Below, in pieces: positions 27,578 to 35,532 of a stretch of DNA of 64,000 nt. Source of the stretch: Opitutales bacterium UBA5694 (lineage in GTDB: Bacteria > Verrucomicrobiota > Verrucomicrobiia > Opitutales > Opitutaceae); the NCBI GenBank assembly GCA_002420185.1, contig DIHO01000020.1:141127-205126 (forward strand), read 5' to 3'. The notes under the pieces are model-generated. The model was not told the origin of the DNA. It did no database searches and worked only from the letters and a program-made list of their open reading frames with translations. The translations under genes were made by a program, and so were the position numbers. The stretch's first letter is position 1. Every line of letters starts with the position of its first letter.

Positions 27578-29353
27578 ATGCAAAGCCAGTGGAACAACGA
27601 GGATGCCGCGAAAATTGAAAACGATCTTCTTTCGCTCCGAGCCTACGCCACCGCTACCTTTTACAAATCGGTTACCGGGGTGCATCTTTTTGGAACGGTC
27701 AAGACGACGTCGCGTGATGTTTTTGGAGAAGACCGTACCCATCTCTTTATACCACGAGCTGGGAAATACATCAGCCTCGACAACGAACGGCTCGTGAAAC
27801 TGGGACAGCTGGATTGCTTGCCCAGCCAAGATTTGCCACTTCAACTCTCTCTTTGCGGAGAACTCCAGCCAAGCCAAGCCCCCACCGCCGACACGCTTCT
27901 CCATGCCGCAATCCCTTCTCGTTTCGTCGATCAAACCTGCTCTTCCGCCACTTTGGCTTTAGCAAATCATACAAACGTAAAATCTCTAACAACGGAGATT
28001 TTCGGCAATCGAGTCGCCGTCTCCCCTACCAAGAAAAGTCGATCGGAACAGGTAAAAGCGATTCTGGCGCTTCTCGACAGCTCCGAGCTAGTAGGGATTC
28101 TTGTGCCAAGTCTGGGACTTCTAACGTTCAGCGACGAAGCGAACGAATGCCACGACCGAACAGTGTTTTTAAATGCCGCTACCAAGGCTTATTTCGAAAC
28201 CACGAGCACTACGACTGAACCTAAAGAGGCCACTGCGACCCAGACAATGGAAATCGCTATGTTGCGCCAATTCATATCCAAAAAAAAAGGACAAGCGCTA
28301 GTTGTGGTTCACGACGACTCTGCTTCCTCTCGATCGCTTGCGGGTAGTAAAACCGCACAATCGCTCGGAGCAGTGACCGACGGCAATCATGAGGAGTCTA
28401 TTTCCTCGGACGCACCTGTCTGCACCATCCTCTGGCCCAACAGAGGCGTATTTGGTTTCGGACAAGACAAGCACGAAGCCAGGAAAGTCGCTCAATTTGC
28501 GACTCAAGTCGGCGAAGCAAAAATTCTTGCTAACGCAACTGGCGGTTGGGTGGAAACTACAATTACTGGTCCAGAAGCTTACTCTTCACACGAAGGGCTC
28601 CTCCAAGGGAAAATTGCCCTTGTATCCGGTTCAGCAGCGGGGATCGGCTTGGCGACTGCAACCACGCTAGCAGAGGCGGGAGCCTGCGTTATTGGGGTAG
28701 ATATCATTCCAGAGATCAATTCGATCATGGAGGGAATTGGGGCACTTGGCATCACGGTCGACCTCACACAGGAAGACCAGATTGGATCTCTCATTGAACG
28801 AATCATCCGCGAGTTTGGGGGACTCGACATTGTAGTATCCAACGCAGGGATTTTCACTGCAGGAGCCTACCTAGAAGATATGGAACAGAGGAAGTGGGAG
28901 CGAAGCATAGCGGTCAACCTCACTAGTCACCAAATGCTACTCAAACATGCCATACCATTCGTCAAAAAAGGTATCAACCCAACCATCATCTTCATTGGTT
29001 CCCGAAACGTCAACGCTCCTGGAGCCGGTGCCGCCAGCTACTCCTGTGCAAAAGCGGCCTTGACCCAGCTCTGCCGCGTGGCCGCGCTGGAACTAGCTTC
29101 TGAAGGAGTGAGGGTAAACATCATTCATCCAGATGCCGTTTTCGATACCAAGCTCTGGACCAAGGAAGCCCTCGAACGTTCTGCCGAACGCTACGGAATT
29201 ACGGTGGAACAGTACAAAAAGCGCAACCTCATGAAAACGGAAATCACCTCACGAAGCGTTGGCAACACCGTAGTCGCCCTCGCCTCAGACGCCTTCGCTA
29301 AAACCACGGGAGCTCAAATCCCAGTCGACGGTGGTAACGACCGGATCATTTAA
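27578..29353 (+). CDS. Fused degenerate class II aldolase and short-chain dehydrogenase
   Basis: A 591-residue protein with the architecture of the bifunctional rhamnulose-1-phosphate aldolase/dehydrogenase (RhaD/RhaEW). The N-terminal class II aldolase domain (about 15-215) keeps fold landmarks such as TADTLLHAAIP and FVDQTCS, but the HxH zinc ligands are Q119 and C121. The third His (EKHG in relatives) is replaced in VPSLG at about 176-180, and the phosphate-binding GGGN stretch is also absent. The SDR half (about 344-591) looks intact, with GSAAGIG (351-357), NAG (422-424), S475 and Y488-x-x-x-K492. Thus it is probably an active dehydrogenase with a non-catalytic aldolase-like half. No Shine-Dalgarno sequence precedes the ATG. 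Confidence 0.85.
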   Translation: MQSQWNNEDAAKIENDLLSLRAYATATFYKSVTGVHLFGTVKTTSRDVFGEDRTHLFIPRAGKYISLDNERLVKLGQLDCLPSQDLPLQLSLCGELQPSQAPTADTLLHAAIPSRFVDQTCSSATLALANHTNVKSLTTEIFGNRVAVSPTKKSRSEQVKAILALLDSSELVGILVPSLGLLTFSDEANECHDRTVFLNAATKAYFETTSTTTEPKEATATQTMEIAMLRQFISKKKGQALVVVHDDSASSRSLAGSKTAQSLGAVTDGNHEESISSDAPVCTILWPNRGVFGFGQDKHEARKVAQFATQVGEAKILANATGGWVETTITGPEAYSSHEGLLQGKIALVSGSAAGIGLATATTLAEAGACVIGVDIIPEINSIMEGIGALGITVDLTQEDQIGSLIERIIREFGGLDIVVSNAGIFTAGAYLEDMEQRKWERSIAVNLTSHQMLLKHAIPFVKKGINPTIIFIGSRNVNAPGAGAASYSCAKAALTQLCRVAALELASEGVRVNIIHPDAVFDTKLWTKEALERSAERYGITVEQYKKRNLMKTEITSRSVGNTVVALASDAFAKTTGAQIPVDGGNDRII

Positions 29354-29489
29354 TCCCTTTCATGAATTATCCCTAATCGTCTTACAATTTCCATTCTCTC
29401 TAAACTTTATTAATTTTAAAACTACTGATTCCCGTTGATTCCATTCGTGAATATTCGTGATATCTGAGGGCACTAAAATTTATTCCTAA

Positions 29490-30485
29490 ATGAAAAAATT
29501 ACTCAACGATCCCAATCAAGCCGCAGCGGAACTCATCGATGGCCTCGTCGATTACTACAACGGTAGCGTAACCAAAGCAGGTCCTGGTGCGATTGCCCTT
29601 ACCGAAATCGCAGCTGACAAAGTCGCCCTCCTTGTCGGAGGCGGCACCGGACACGAACCCATCTACCACGGCCTTATCGGACCTGGTATGGCTGATGGAG
29701 CCGCATGTGGGGACATCTTTGCCGCTCCTCCTCCTAATGTCATCCTTGACGCCACAAGAGCTGTAAACAAAGGCCAAGGGGTACTTTTCCTTTACGGCAA
29801 CTACGCGGGTGATGTCATGAACTTCAAGATCGCCGCTCAGCTCGCTGCCGCGGAAGGAATTCGGGTTGAAACTGTTTTGATTTGGGACGATGTCGCGTCT
29901 GCTCCTCCCAGCGACAAAGAAAGCCGGCGCGGTATCGCCGGACTCATTCCGATCGTAAAGCTCGCGGGAGCTGCGGCCGAAAAAGCAACGGATCTCGAGG
30001 AACTGGTCAGTCTTGTAACACTAGCCCGCGACAACACGCGCTCCGTCGGTGTCGCCCTTTCGCCTGGCTCAATTCCCGCAACGGGAATGCCCACATTTGA
30101 ACTCGATGAAGATTCTATCGGCATCGGTATGGGCATCCACGGCGAGCAAGGAGTCGGAGTGGATAAGATGATGACCGCGGACGCCTTGGCAGACAAGCTA
30201 GTCGATCTCATCTTGGCCGACGATCTTCCTATCGGCTCGGGAGACGAAGTACTCGTTCTCATTAACAGTCTAGGCTCCACAACTATGATGGAATGCCTCA
30301 TTGTTCTGAAACGGGTCAAAGCCATCCTAACCGAAAAAGATATTAAGATTTACGACGTCCTTCTGGGTCCACTAGTGACTTGCCAGGAAATGGCCGGACT
30401 CTCAATCAGTTTCACCAAGCTCGACGAAACGCTAAAACCTCTTTGGGATACGCCGTGCTCATCCCTCGGATACACAAAGCTCTAG
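29490..30485 (+). CDS. dhaK: Dihydroxyacetone kinase subunit DhaK-like
   Basis: A 331-residue DhaK, the subunit that binds a keto substrate covalently through a histidine and passes it for phosphorylation. GGGTGHEP (50-57, with His55), GNYAGDVMNF and the hemiaminal-forming His217 in GMGIHGEQG are all present. The length matches DhaK (about 330-356). The partner dhaL lies 129 bases downstream. No dhaM was found in the window, so the pair may use ATP directly, or phosphotransfer proteins may be encoded elsewhere. The substrate need not be dihydroxyacetone: relatives act on L-erythrulose and other short ketoses. No Shine-Dalgarno sequence is visible. Confidence 0.93.
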   Translation: MKKLLNDPNQAAAELIDGLVDYYNGSVTKAGPGAIALTEIAADKVALLVGGGTGHEPIYHGLIGPGMADGAACGDIFAAPPPNVILDATRAVNKGQGVLFLYGNYAGDVMNFKIAAQLAAAEGIRVETVLIWDDVASAPPSDKESRRGIAGLIPIVKLAGAAAEKATDLEELVSLVTLARDNTRSVGVALSPGSIPATGMPTFELDEDSIGIGMGIHGEQGVGVDKMMTADALADKLVDLILADDLPIGSGDEVLVLINSLGSTTMMECLIVLKRVKAILTEKDIKIYDVLLGPLVTCQEMAGLSISFTKLDETLKPLWDTPCSSLGYTKL

Positions 30486-30614
30486 TCGGCTCAACCTACC
30501 TCAGCCTTGAATCACACAGCACTCAATTCAAAGGCAGGTCTGCTTATCCCTAAACAACCGTATTTTAGCTGCTAAAAGATAAGCAACCTCACCCTAGCTA
30601 CTACACACCAAACT

Positions 30615-31250
30615 ATGCTCGACCGTACCTTAAGCCCCAACGAAGTTAAAGAAATGATCCTTTCGATTTGCGATAAAATCATCGCAAGTGAGGCCAAGCT
30701 CTCCGAAGCCGACCGCAAGCTAGGTGACGGTGACCATGGCCTGGGAATGCAACGTGGATTCACAGCCGCCAAGGCACAGGTAGAAGCACTTGATCCGAAA
30801 TCAATAGGCGAAGTGTTCTCCGCCACCGGTATGGCCCTGATGGCTTCTATGGGTGGGGCCTCGGGAGCTGTTATGGGGATGCTCTACCAAAGTGGTGGCA
30901 CGGCTCTCAACGAATGCGAGGCCCTTGACGCTCCGGCTCTCTCTAGGTTTCTCGATGCGGCCCGAGATGGAGTCTGCAATCTTGGAGGAGCCAAGCCAGG
31001 CGACAAGACTATGGTCGATGCACTTGTGGGAGCTCAGGAAGCGGGTCAGGCTAGCGTAGACAAATCACTTTCTGAAGCATTCGCCGCGATCGCAGCCGGA
31101 GCCTCCGACGGCATGGAGAAAACCAAGGCCATGATCGCTACAATGGGACGCGCCAAAACGCTTGGTGAAAAATCAATCGGACATCCCGATCCCGGTGCCT
31201 TATCCGTATCCATAATGTTCAACACAATGAACGAATACGTAAATTGTTAG
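30615..31250 (+). CDS. dhaL: Dihydroxyacetone kinase subunit DhaL-like
   Basis: A 211-residue nucleotide-binding subunit. The metal-coordinating aspartates lie in ADRKLGDGDHG (D33, D38, D40), and GASGAVMG, PGDKTMVDAL and AKTLGEKSIGHPDPG match DhaL. Together with the upstream DhaK it forms a kinase that transfers phosphate from ADP-phosphate or ATP bound in DhaL to the substrate held by DhaK. It lies in the same direction between DhaK and the LsrF-type enzyme. It is cytosolic. The lack of DhaM and the separate reading frames are consistent with an ATP-using two-subunit kinase, which is inference. Confidence 0.93.
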   Translation: MLDRTLSPNEVKEMILSICDKIIASEAKLSEADRKLGDGDHGLGMQRGFTAAKAQVEALDPKSIGEVFSATGMALMASMGGASGAVMGMLYQSGGTALNECEALDAPALSRFLDAARDGVCNLGGAKPGDKTMVDALVGAQEAGQASVDKSLSEAFAAIAAGASDGMEKTKAMIATMGRAKTLGEKSIGHPDPGALSVSIMFNTMNEYVNC

Positions 31251-31424
31251 CTCAGCGCTTAAGCCTTCTTAGTTTAGCAAATTTAGCCAATCCGCAGCTG
31301 CTCAGGCTGTAGAAACTGAGCTACTAAGAATCCAAAAAATACAAACTGAAAACCAGCTCCCTTCGGACACGACAACACCATTTCCTGAACAACTGAACTC
31401 TAAACATAATAACCTTCTATAAAA

Positions 31425-32300
31425 ATGGCAGATCTAGACGACATCAGAGACGGCGACAATTTCGGGCTTAATACACCCGCTGATACCAACTCCTTTTACC
31501 TAAAAGGAATGAACAGTGTTGACTGGGGTATCAAAAATCGCATGTCACGCATTTTCAATCGTAAATCAGGACGTACTGTTATGCTCGCGTTTGACCACGG
31601 CTTCCTCATGGGGCCCACTTCAGGGCTCGAGCGCATCGACCTCAATATCGCGCCCCTCGCAGAGCACGCAGACTGTCTCATGGGAACGCGTGGGATGATC
31701 CGCTCTTGTATCCCAGCTGAAAATACGAAACCAATTTGTCTTCGGACCGACACCGGAACGACTATCCTTACCGAAATGAACCATAATGTCCTGCTCGATG
31801 AGGCCGAAGCCATCAGCATGAATGCAACGGCCATGGCGGCGATGATCGCCGTTGGTGATGCCGCTACAGAAGCCTTAACGATCGCCAACATCAGCCGATT
31901 GGTTGATGTAGGCCAAAAGTACAGTATCCCAGTGATGGGTGTGACCGCAGTCGGTAAAGACATGGCCCGTGACTCTCGCTACTTCGGCCTTGCTGCCCGT
32001 GTTTGTGCGGAAAATGGTGCCAGCATTGTTAAGACCTACTACACGGAAGGCTTTGAAAATGTGGTCGCCGCTACTCCAGTTCCTGTCGTGATCGCTGGTG
32101 GAAAGAAGCTTCCGGAAATCGAAGCTCTTGAACTCGCCTACAACGCAATCCAATGCGGGGCCGCTGGCGTCGACATGGGTCGCAACGTCTTCCAGTCCGA
32201 AGCCCCTCTGGCCATGATCAAAGCCGTTGCGGGAGTGGTTCACGACGGACTAAAACCTGCGGAGGGGTTGGAGCTCTTCAACGACCTTAAGAACGCATAG
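31425..32300 (+). CDS. LsrF-like thiolase/class I aldolase
   Basis: A 291-residue class I aldolase-fold protein very like E. coli LsrF, the 3-hydroxy-5-phosphonooxypentane-2,4-dione thiolase that cleaves the AI-2 degradation product with coenzyme A into DHAP and acetyl-CoA. The resemblance is along the whole length (MADLDDI start, LDWG-like DWGIKNR, MLAFDHG, GLERIDLNIAP, GVTAVGKDM, VVIAGGKKLPE, GVDMGRNVFQS). The Schiff-base-type lysine is K203 in IVKTYYTEGF, the same number as in E. coli. None of the other lsr genes (lsrK, lsrG, lsrR, lsrACDB) is present in the window; DhaK and DhaL stand in the kinase position. A terminator follows. Confidence 0.9.
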   Translation: MADLDDIRDGDNFGLNTPADTNSFYLKGMNSVDWGIKNRMSRIFNRKSGRTVMLAFDHGFLMGPTSGLERIDLNIAPLAEHADCLMGTRGMIRSCIPAENTKPICLRTDTGTTILTEMNHNVLLDEAEAISMNATAMAAMIAVGDAATEALTIANISRLVDVGQKYSIPVMGVTAVGKDMARDSRYFGLAARVCAENGASIVKTYYTEGFENVVAATPVPVVIAGGKKLPEIEALELAYNAIQCGAAGVDMGRNVFQSEAPLAMIKAVAGVVHDGLKPAEGLELFNDLKNA

Positions 32301-32327
32301 GGAAATCCGTCGCAACTTTAATTTCTG

Positions 32328-32357
32328 AAGGCTGAACTTGAAGGTTCAGCCTTTTTT
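32328..32357 (+). terminator. Rho-independent terminator after the LsrF-like gene
   Basis: A perfect ten-base-pair stem (32328-32337 with 32344-32353), loop ttgaag, and a run of six T. It ends the DhaK-DhaL-LsrF unit 27 bases after the stop codon. Confidence 0.9.
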
Positions 32358-32524
32358 GTTCTTCTCTTCCTTCCCTTGCTCATTCACGTCTGTAGCAATG
32401 CTGAGTCTACTGTTCGGTTAGAACTGAGACTTTCTAGAATTTTGATACTGACACAAAAAAAAGTTTGCCTGGTCAACGATATTTTAATGCACTTTCAGAT
32501 CCTAAAGCTCGCGACAATTACTAA

Positions 32525-34015
32525 CTAACGGCTCCTACCGTTGCTCATGATTTCGAGCGCTTTTAGTTCTAAGGTTTGGGCAATTTCTGGATTTTCCCGA
32601 TAGAGGTCAGTCCGCTCCATCAAGTCCTCCTTCAGGTTGTAGAGTTGCCAGGGCCTATCAAATCGTTTTCCAGAGGGCTTTTCTCGTCCTCCGGAACCGT
32701 TTCCTAGAATCAGCTTCCAATCGCCGAGGCGGATTGCAAACATGCCCCCACCGGAATGGTGAAGAACCGGGGCTCGCCTCCAACCATTGTCTTTACCCAG
32801 AAACAATGGAGAAAAATCAAAGCTATCTTGAGCAGCCACTTTTGCATCCGGAATACGTCCTCCGGAAACCGATAAAGCAGTTGCGAAAAAGTCAGTATGC
32901 GTAATCGTCCTTCCTGAGGTGCTACCCGGTTTCACTTTACGAGGCCAGCGTACGAGAAAAGGAACACGATGCCCCGCTTCCCAAATGTCAGCCTTTGTTC
33001 CGCGAAGTACTCCATTTGCCGTATGATGCCCTTCAAAATAACCTTGCACCGATTCATCGCTCAAGTGGTCCGGCTTCTTACCATCTTGATAGCGGTACAT
33101 GTAAGATCCGTTATCGCTGGTGTAGATCACTAGGGTGTCGTCCGATATCCCTAATTCGTCTATCGTACCCAAAACCTTCCCCACAGTCTCATCCACTTGC
33201 ATGATAAAATCACCATAAGGCCCCAAACCGCTTTTACCTACGAATCGAGGGTGTGGCAGTGCTGGCTTGTGAGGGGCCGTTAAAGGAAAATACAAAAAGA
33301 AGGGCTCGTCTTCTTTCGAACATTCAACTATCCAATCGGATGCTTTGATAGCCAGATGATCTAAGCAGTCGATAATCGAAAAATCCGAGCCCAGCTCTCC
33401 TTTTCTCAAAAAGGCAGGAAACTTCCTGGTGGGTTGCTCTCTATTCGGCTGACCTGTTATCTCATGCCCTTCAATATAAACGTAGGGTGGAAAATCTAGC
33501 GACGCAGGAATCACATACGAGTAGTCAAATCCTACGTCTATCGGCGAATAATCCAATTTCTTGGACCAGTCCCATTCGCCATTCGTCTTTTGGAATCCCA
33601 AACCAAGGTGCCATTTCCCCACCACACCCGTAGTGTAGCCTTCCTTACGGAGAGCAGCTGCAACCGTTTCACGATTGGTTTCAATAAGCGGAGCTCCATA
33701 ACCGTTTAGAACCCCTCGTTTCAGTTCGCTTCTCCAACAGTAGCGACCGGTCATGACTCCGTATCGGGTTGGAGTACAAACCGACGATGGGGAGTGCGCA
33801 TCCGTAAAAGTCATGCCCTCACGGGCCAATTGATTCAAGTGAGGGGTCGGAATTTTAGACTCTGGATTTAATTCCTGAATATCACCATAGCCCATATCAT
33901 CGGCCATAATGAAGACTATGTTCGGCTGAGCCTGAGACTTCTGAGCTTGCTGCCCCCCGGATCTAGCGAAGAAGAGAACAACGGTGAGAACAATGAGCAC
34001 GGATCTATAATTCAT
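32525..34015 (-). CDS. Secreted arylsulfatase
   Basis: A 496-residue S1-family sulfatase. The signal peptide covers about 1-22. PNIVFIMADDMGYGD starts the metal site and the maturation motif is C80-T-P-T-R84. GKWHLGLGF, VIPASLDFPPYVYIEG, FPLTAPHKPALP, IYTSDNGSYM and FLVRWPRKVKPG are typical arylsulfatase features, and the C-terminal subdomain has GDWKLILGNGSGG and QLYNLKEDL. It is the last gene of a four-sulfatase minus-strand array and follows the next upstream one by only four bases, so co-transcription is likely. Substrate unknown. Confidence 0.92.
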   Translation of the reverse strand: MNYRSVLIVLTVVLFFARSGGQQAQKSQAQPNIVFIMADDMGYGDIQELNPESKIPTPHLNQLAREGMTFTDAHSPSSVCTPTRYGVMTGRYCWRSELKRGVLNGYGAPLIETNRETVAAALRKEGYTTGVVGKWHLGLGFQKTNGEWDWSKKLDYSPIDVGFDYSYVIPASLDFPPYVYIEGHEITGQPNREQPTRKFPAFLRKGELGSDFSIIDCLDHLAIKASDWIVECSKEDEPFFLYFPLTAPHKPALPHPRFVGKSGLGPYGDFIMQVDETVGKVLGTIDELGISDDTLVIYTSDNGSYMYRYQDGKKPDHLSDESVQGYFEGHHTANGVLRGTKADIWEAGHRVPFLVRWPRKVKPGSTSGRTITHTDFFATALSVSGGRIPDAKVAAQDSFDFSPLFLGKDNGWRRAPVLHHSGGGMFAIRLGDWKLILGNGSGGREKPSGKRFDRPWQLYNLKEDLMERTDLYRENPEIAQTLELKALEIMSNGRSR

Positions 34016-34019
34016 TTAT

Positions 34020-35504
34020 TTACCAAGCTAGCTGTTTATCGTTAGGTCCCAATTTTCCTACCGATCGGATCCCCTTTCCTTTCGTCTTAGTCAGCTTGTC
34101 ACCCAATTCCTTTCGGAATATTTTTGCGGCTTTTAAAAGCTCAGCATATACTTCTGGATGCTGATCGATTACGTTAATCTCTTCGCCAGGATCATTCGCC
34201 CGGTCATACAATGCTAGCTCTGCTATATTCGAATCGTATTTCACCGGTAACCCACCCTTTCCACCCGGGCGACCATTCAAGGATCGATAACTATGCGGGA
34301 ACACCAATTTCCATCGATCATTTCGTATCGCTTGAAGCTCTCCGTGATGGTAATGTGGGAAAAATTCATGGGGAGAACGAGCGCCTTTCTCCCCGAACAA
34401 GAGCGCTCTGATGTCTTTACCATCGATCTTGTGCTGCGGCAAATCCGCACCGATGAGCTTTGCCACTGTCGGGAATACGTCGATAGTGGACGCTAATTCG
34501 TCGCAATTCGTATTCGCTGGTATCTTACCGGGCCACCAAAAGAGAGTTGGAACACGAACTCCTCCATCATAGGAAGTCTGCTTCGATTCACGGTAGGGTC
34601 CCGCTGATCCAGCATGATCTCCATAACCCACCCACGGACCATTGTCGCTCGTGAAAATCACTAGTGTGTTATCCTCTAGATCATTCTCTCTAAGGGCGGC
34701 GAACACGGTTCCGATTCCATGATCCAATTCCATAACGACATCACCAAACAATCCCGCACCACTTTTTCCTAAAAACGCGTCACTGGCAAAAAGGGGCACA
34801 TGCACCATCGAGTACGGAAGATAGAGGAAGAATGGCTGATTGCGTTTGCGTTCGATAAAATCGACGGCTCTCTCCGACGCCCACCGGGTGAGATACTTCT
34901 GATCATCTCCAGTTACGTTGGCGTCAACAACACGATCGTTTTCCACCAATGGCAAATCCGGATACACTTCACGGCGCTTGGGATCGTCAGTTGCGAGGCC
35001 CTCATATCGCGGATGCCAGGGCCACATGTCATTCGAATACGGTATCCCATGGTACTCATCGAAACCCTGGCTCGTGGGTAGGAACTTTGGATGATGTCCC
35101 AAATGCCATTTCCCGTAGATAGCAGTCGCATATCCCTTCTGCTTACACAGTTCCGCAATCGTCACTTCTCTCGGATTCAATCCATCTTTTGCTTTCGGGC
35201 TATATGCGCCGTGAACCCCTAGACGAATATGGAACGTTCCCGTCATCAACGCTGCCCGAGACGCAGAACAAACGGGTGCACTGACCATGAAATCCGTAAA
35301 ACGTCGACCTTCGGTAGCCATTCGATCCAGATTTGGCGTGGGGTAGTCACGGGCACCGAACGGTCCAATATCCGAATAGCCCATATCATCAATAAAGATA
35401 AGCACAATATTGGGGGGCCTCTCGATCTGGGCAATCAGAGTATTAAAATTGCAAACACACACAATACTAATGAAAGCGATGATAAATCTTCTAAATAATC
35501 TCAT
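34020..35504 (-). CDS. Sulfatase with CSASR maturation motif
   Basis: A 494-residue exported sulfatase. The signal peptide ends near residue 25 (LIAQ). PPNIVLIFIDDMGYSDIGPFG starts the metal site. The maturation motif is C79-S-A-S-R83, with Ala instead of Pro at the third position; Cys and Arg are kept, so conversion to formylglycine remains possible. GKWHLGHHPKFLPT, FTSDNGPWVGYGDHAGSAGPYRESKQTSYDGG and HGELQAIRNDRWKLVFPHSYRS place it with arylsulfatase/N-acetylgalactosamine-6-sulfatase-like proteins. It is four bases upstream of the next sulfatase and 28 bases downstream of the previous one. The array looks like one operon. Confidence 0.91.
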   Translation of the reverse strand: MRLFRRFIIAFISIVCVCNFNTLIAQIERPPNIVLIFIDDMGYSDIGPFGARDYPTPNLDRMATEGRRFTDFMVSAPVCSASRAALMTGTFHIRLGVHGAYSPKAKDGLNPREVTIAELCKQKGYATAIYGKWHLGHHPKFLPTSQGFDEYHGIPYSNDMWPWHPRYEGLATDDPKRREVYPDLPLVENDRVVDANVTGDDQKYLTRWASERAVDFIERKRNQPFFLYLPYSMVHVPLFASDAFLGKSGAGLFGDVVMELDHGIGTVFAALRENDLEDNTLVIFTSDNGPWVGYGDHAGSAGPYRESKQTSYDGGVRVPTLFWWPGKIPANTNCDELASTIDVFPTVAKLIGADLPQHKIDGKDIRALLFGEKGARSPHEFFPHYHHGELQAIRNDRWKLVFPHSYRSLNGRPGGKGGLPVKYDSNIAELALYDRANDPGEEINVIDQHPEVYAELLKAAKIFRKELGDKLTKTKGKGIRSVGKLGPNDKQLAW

Positions 35505-35532
35505 ATTTTAAATTCGGGATCAATATTGGTCC

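Noticed and set aside
29490..31250. Bacterial microcompartment for fucose/rhamnose catabolism, as known in this phylum
   Set aside because: No shell-protein genes near the aldolase or kinase genes.
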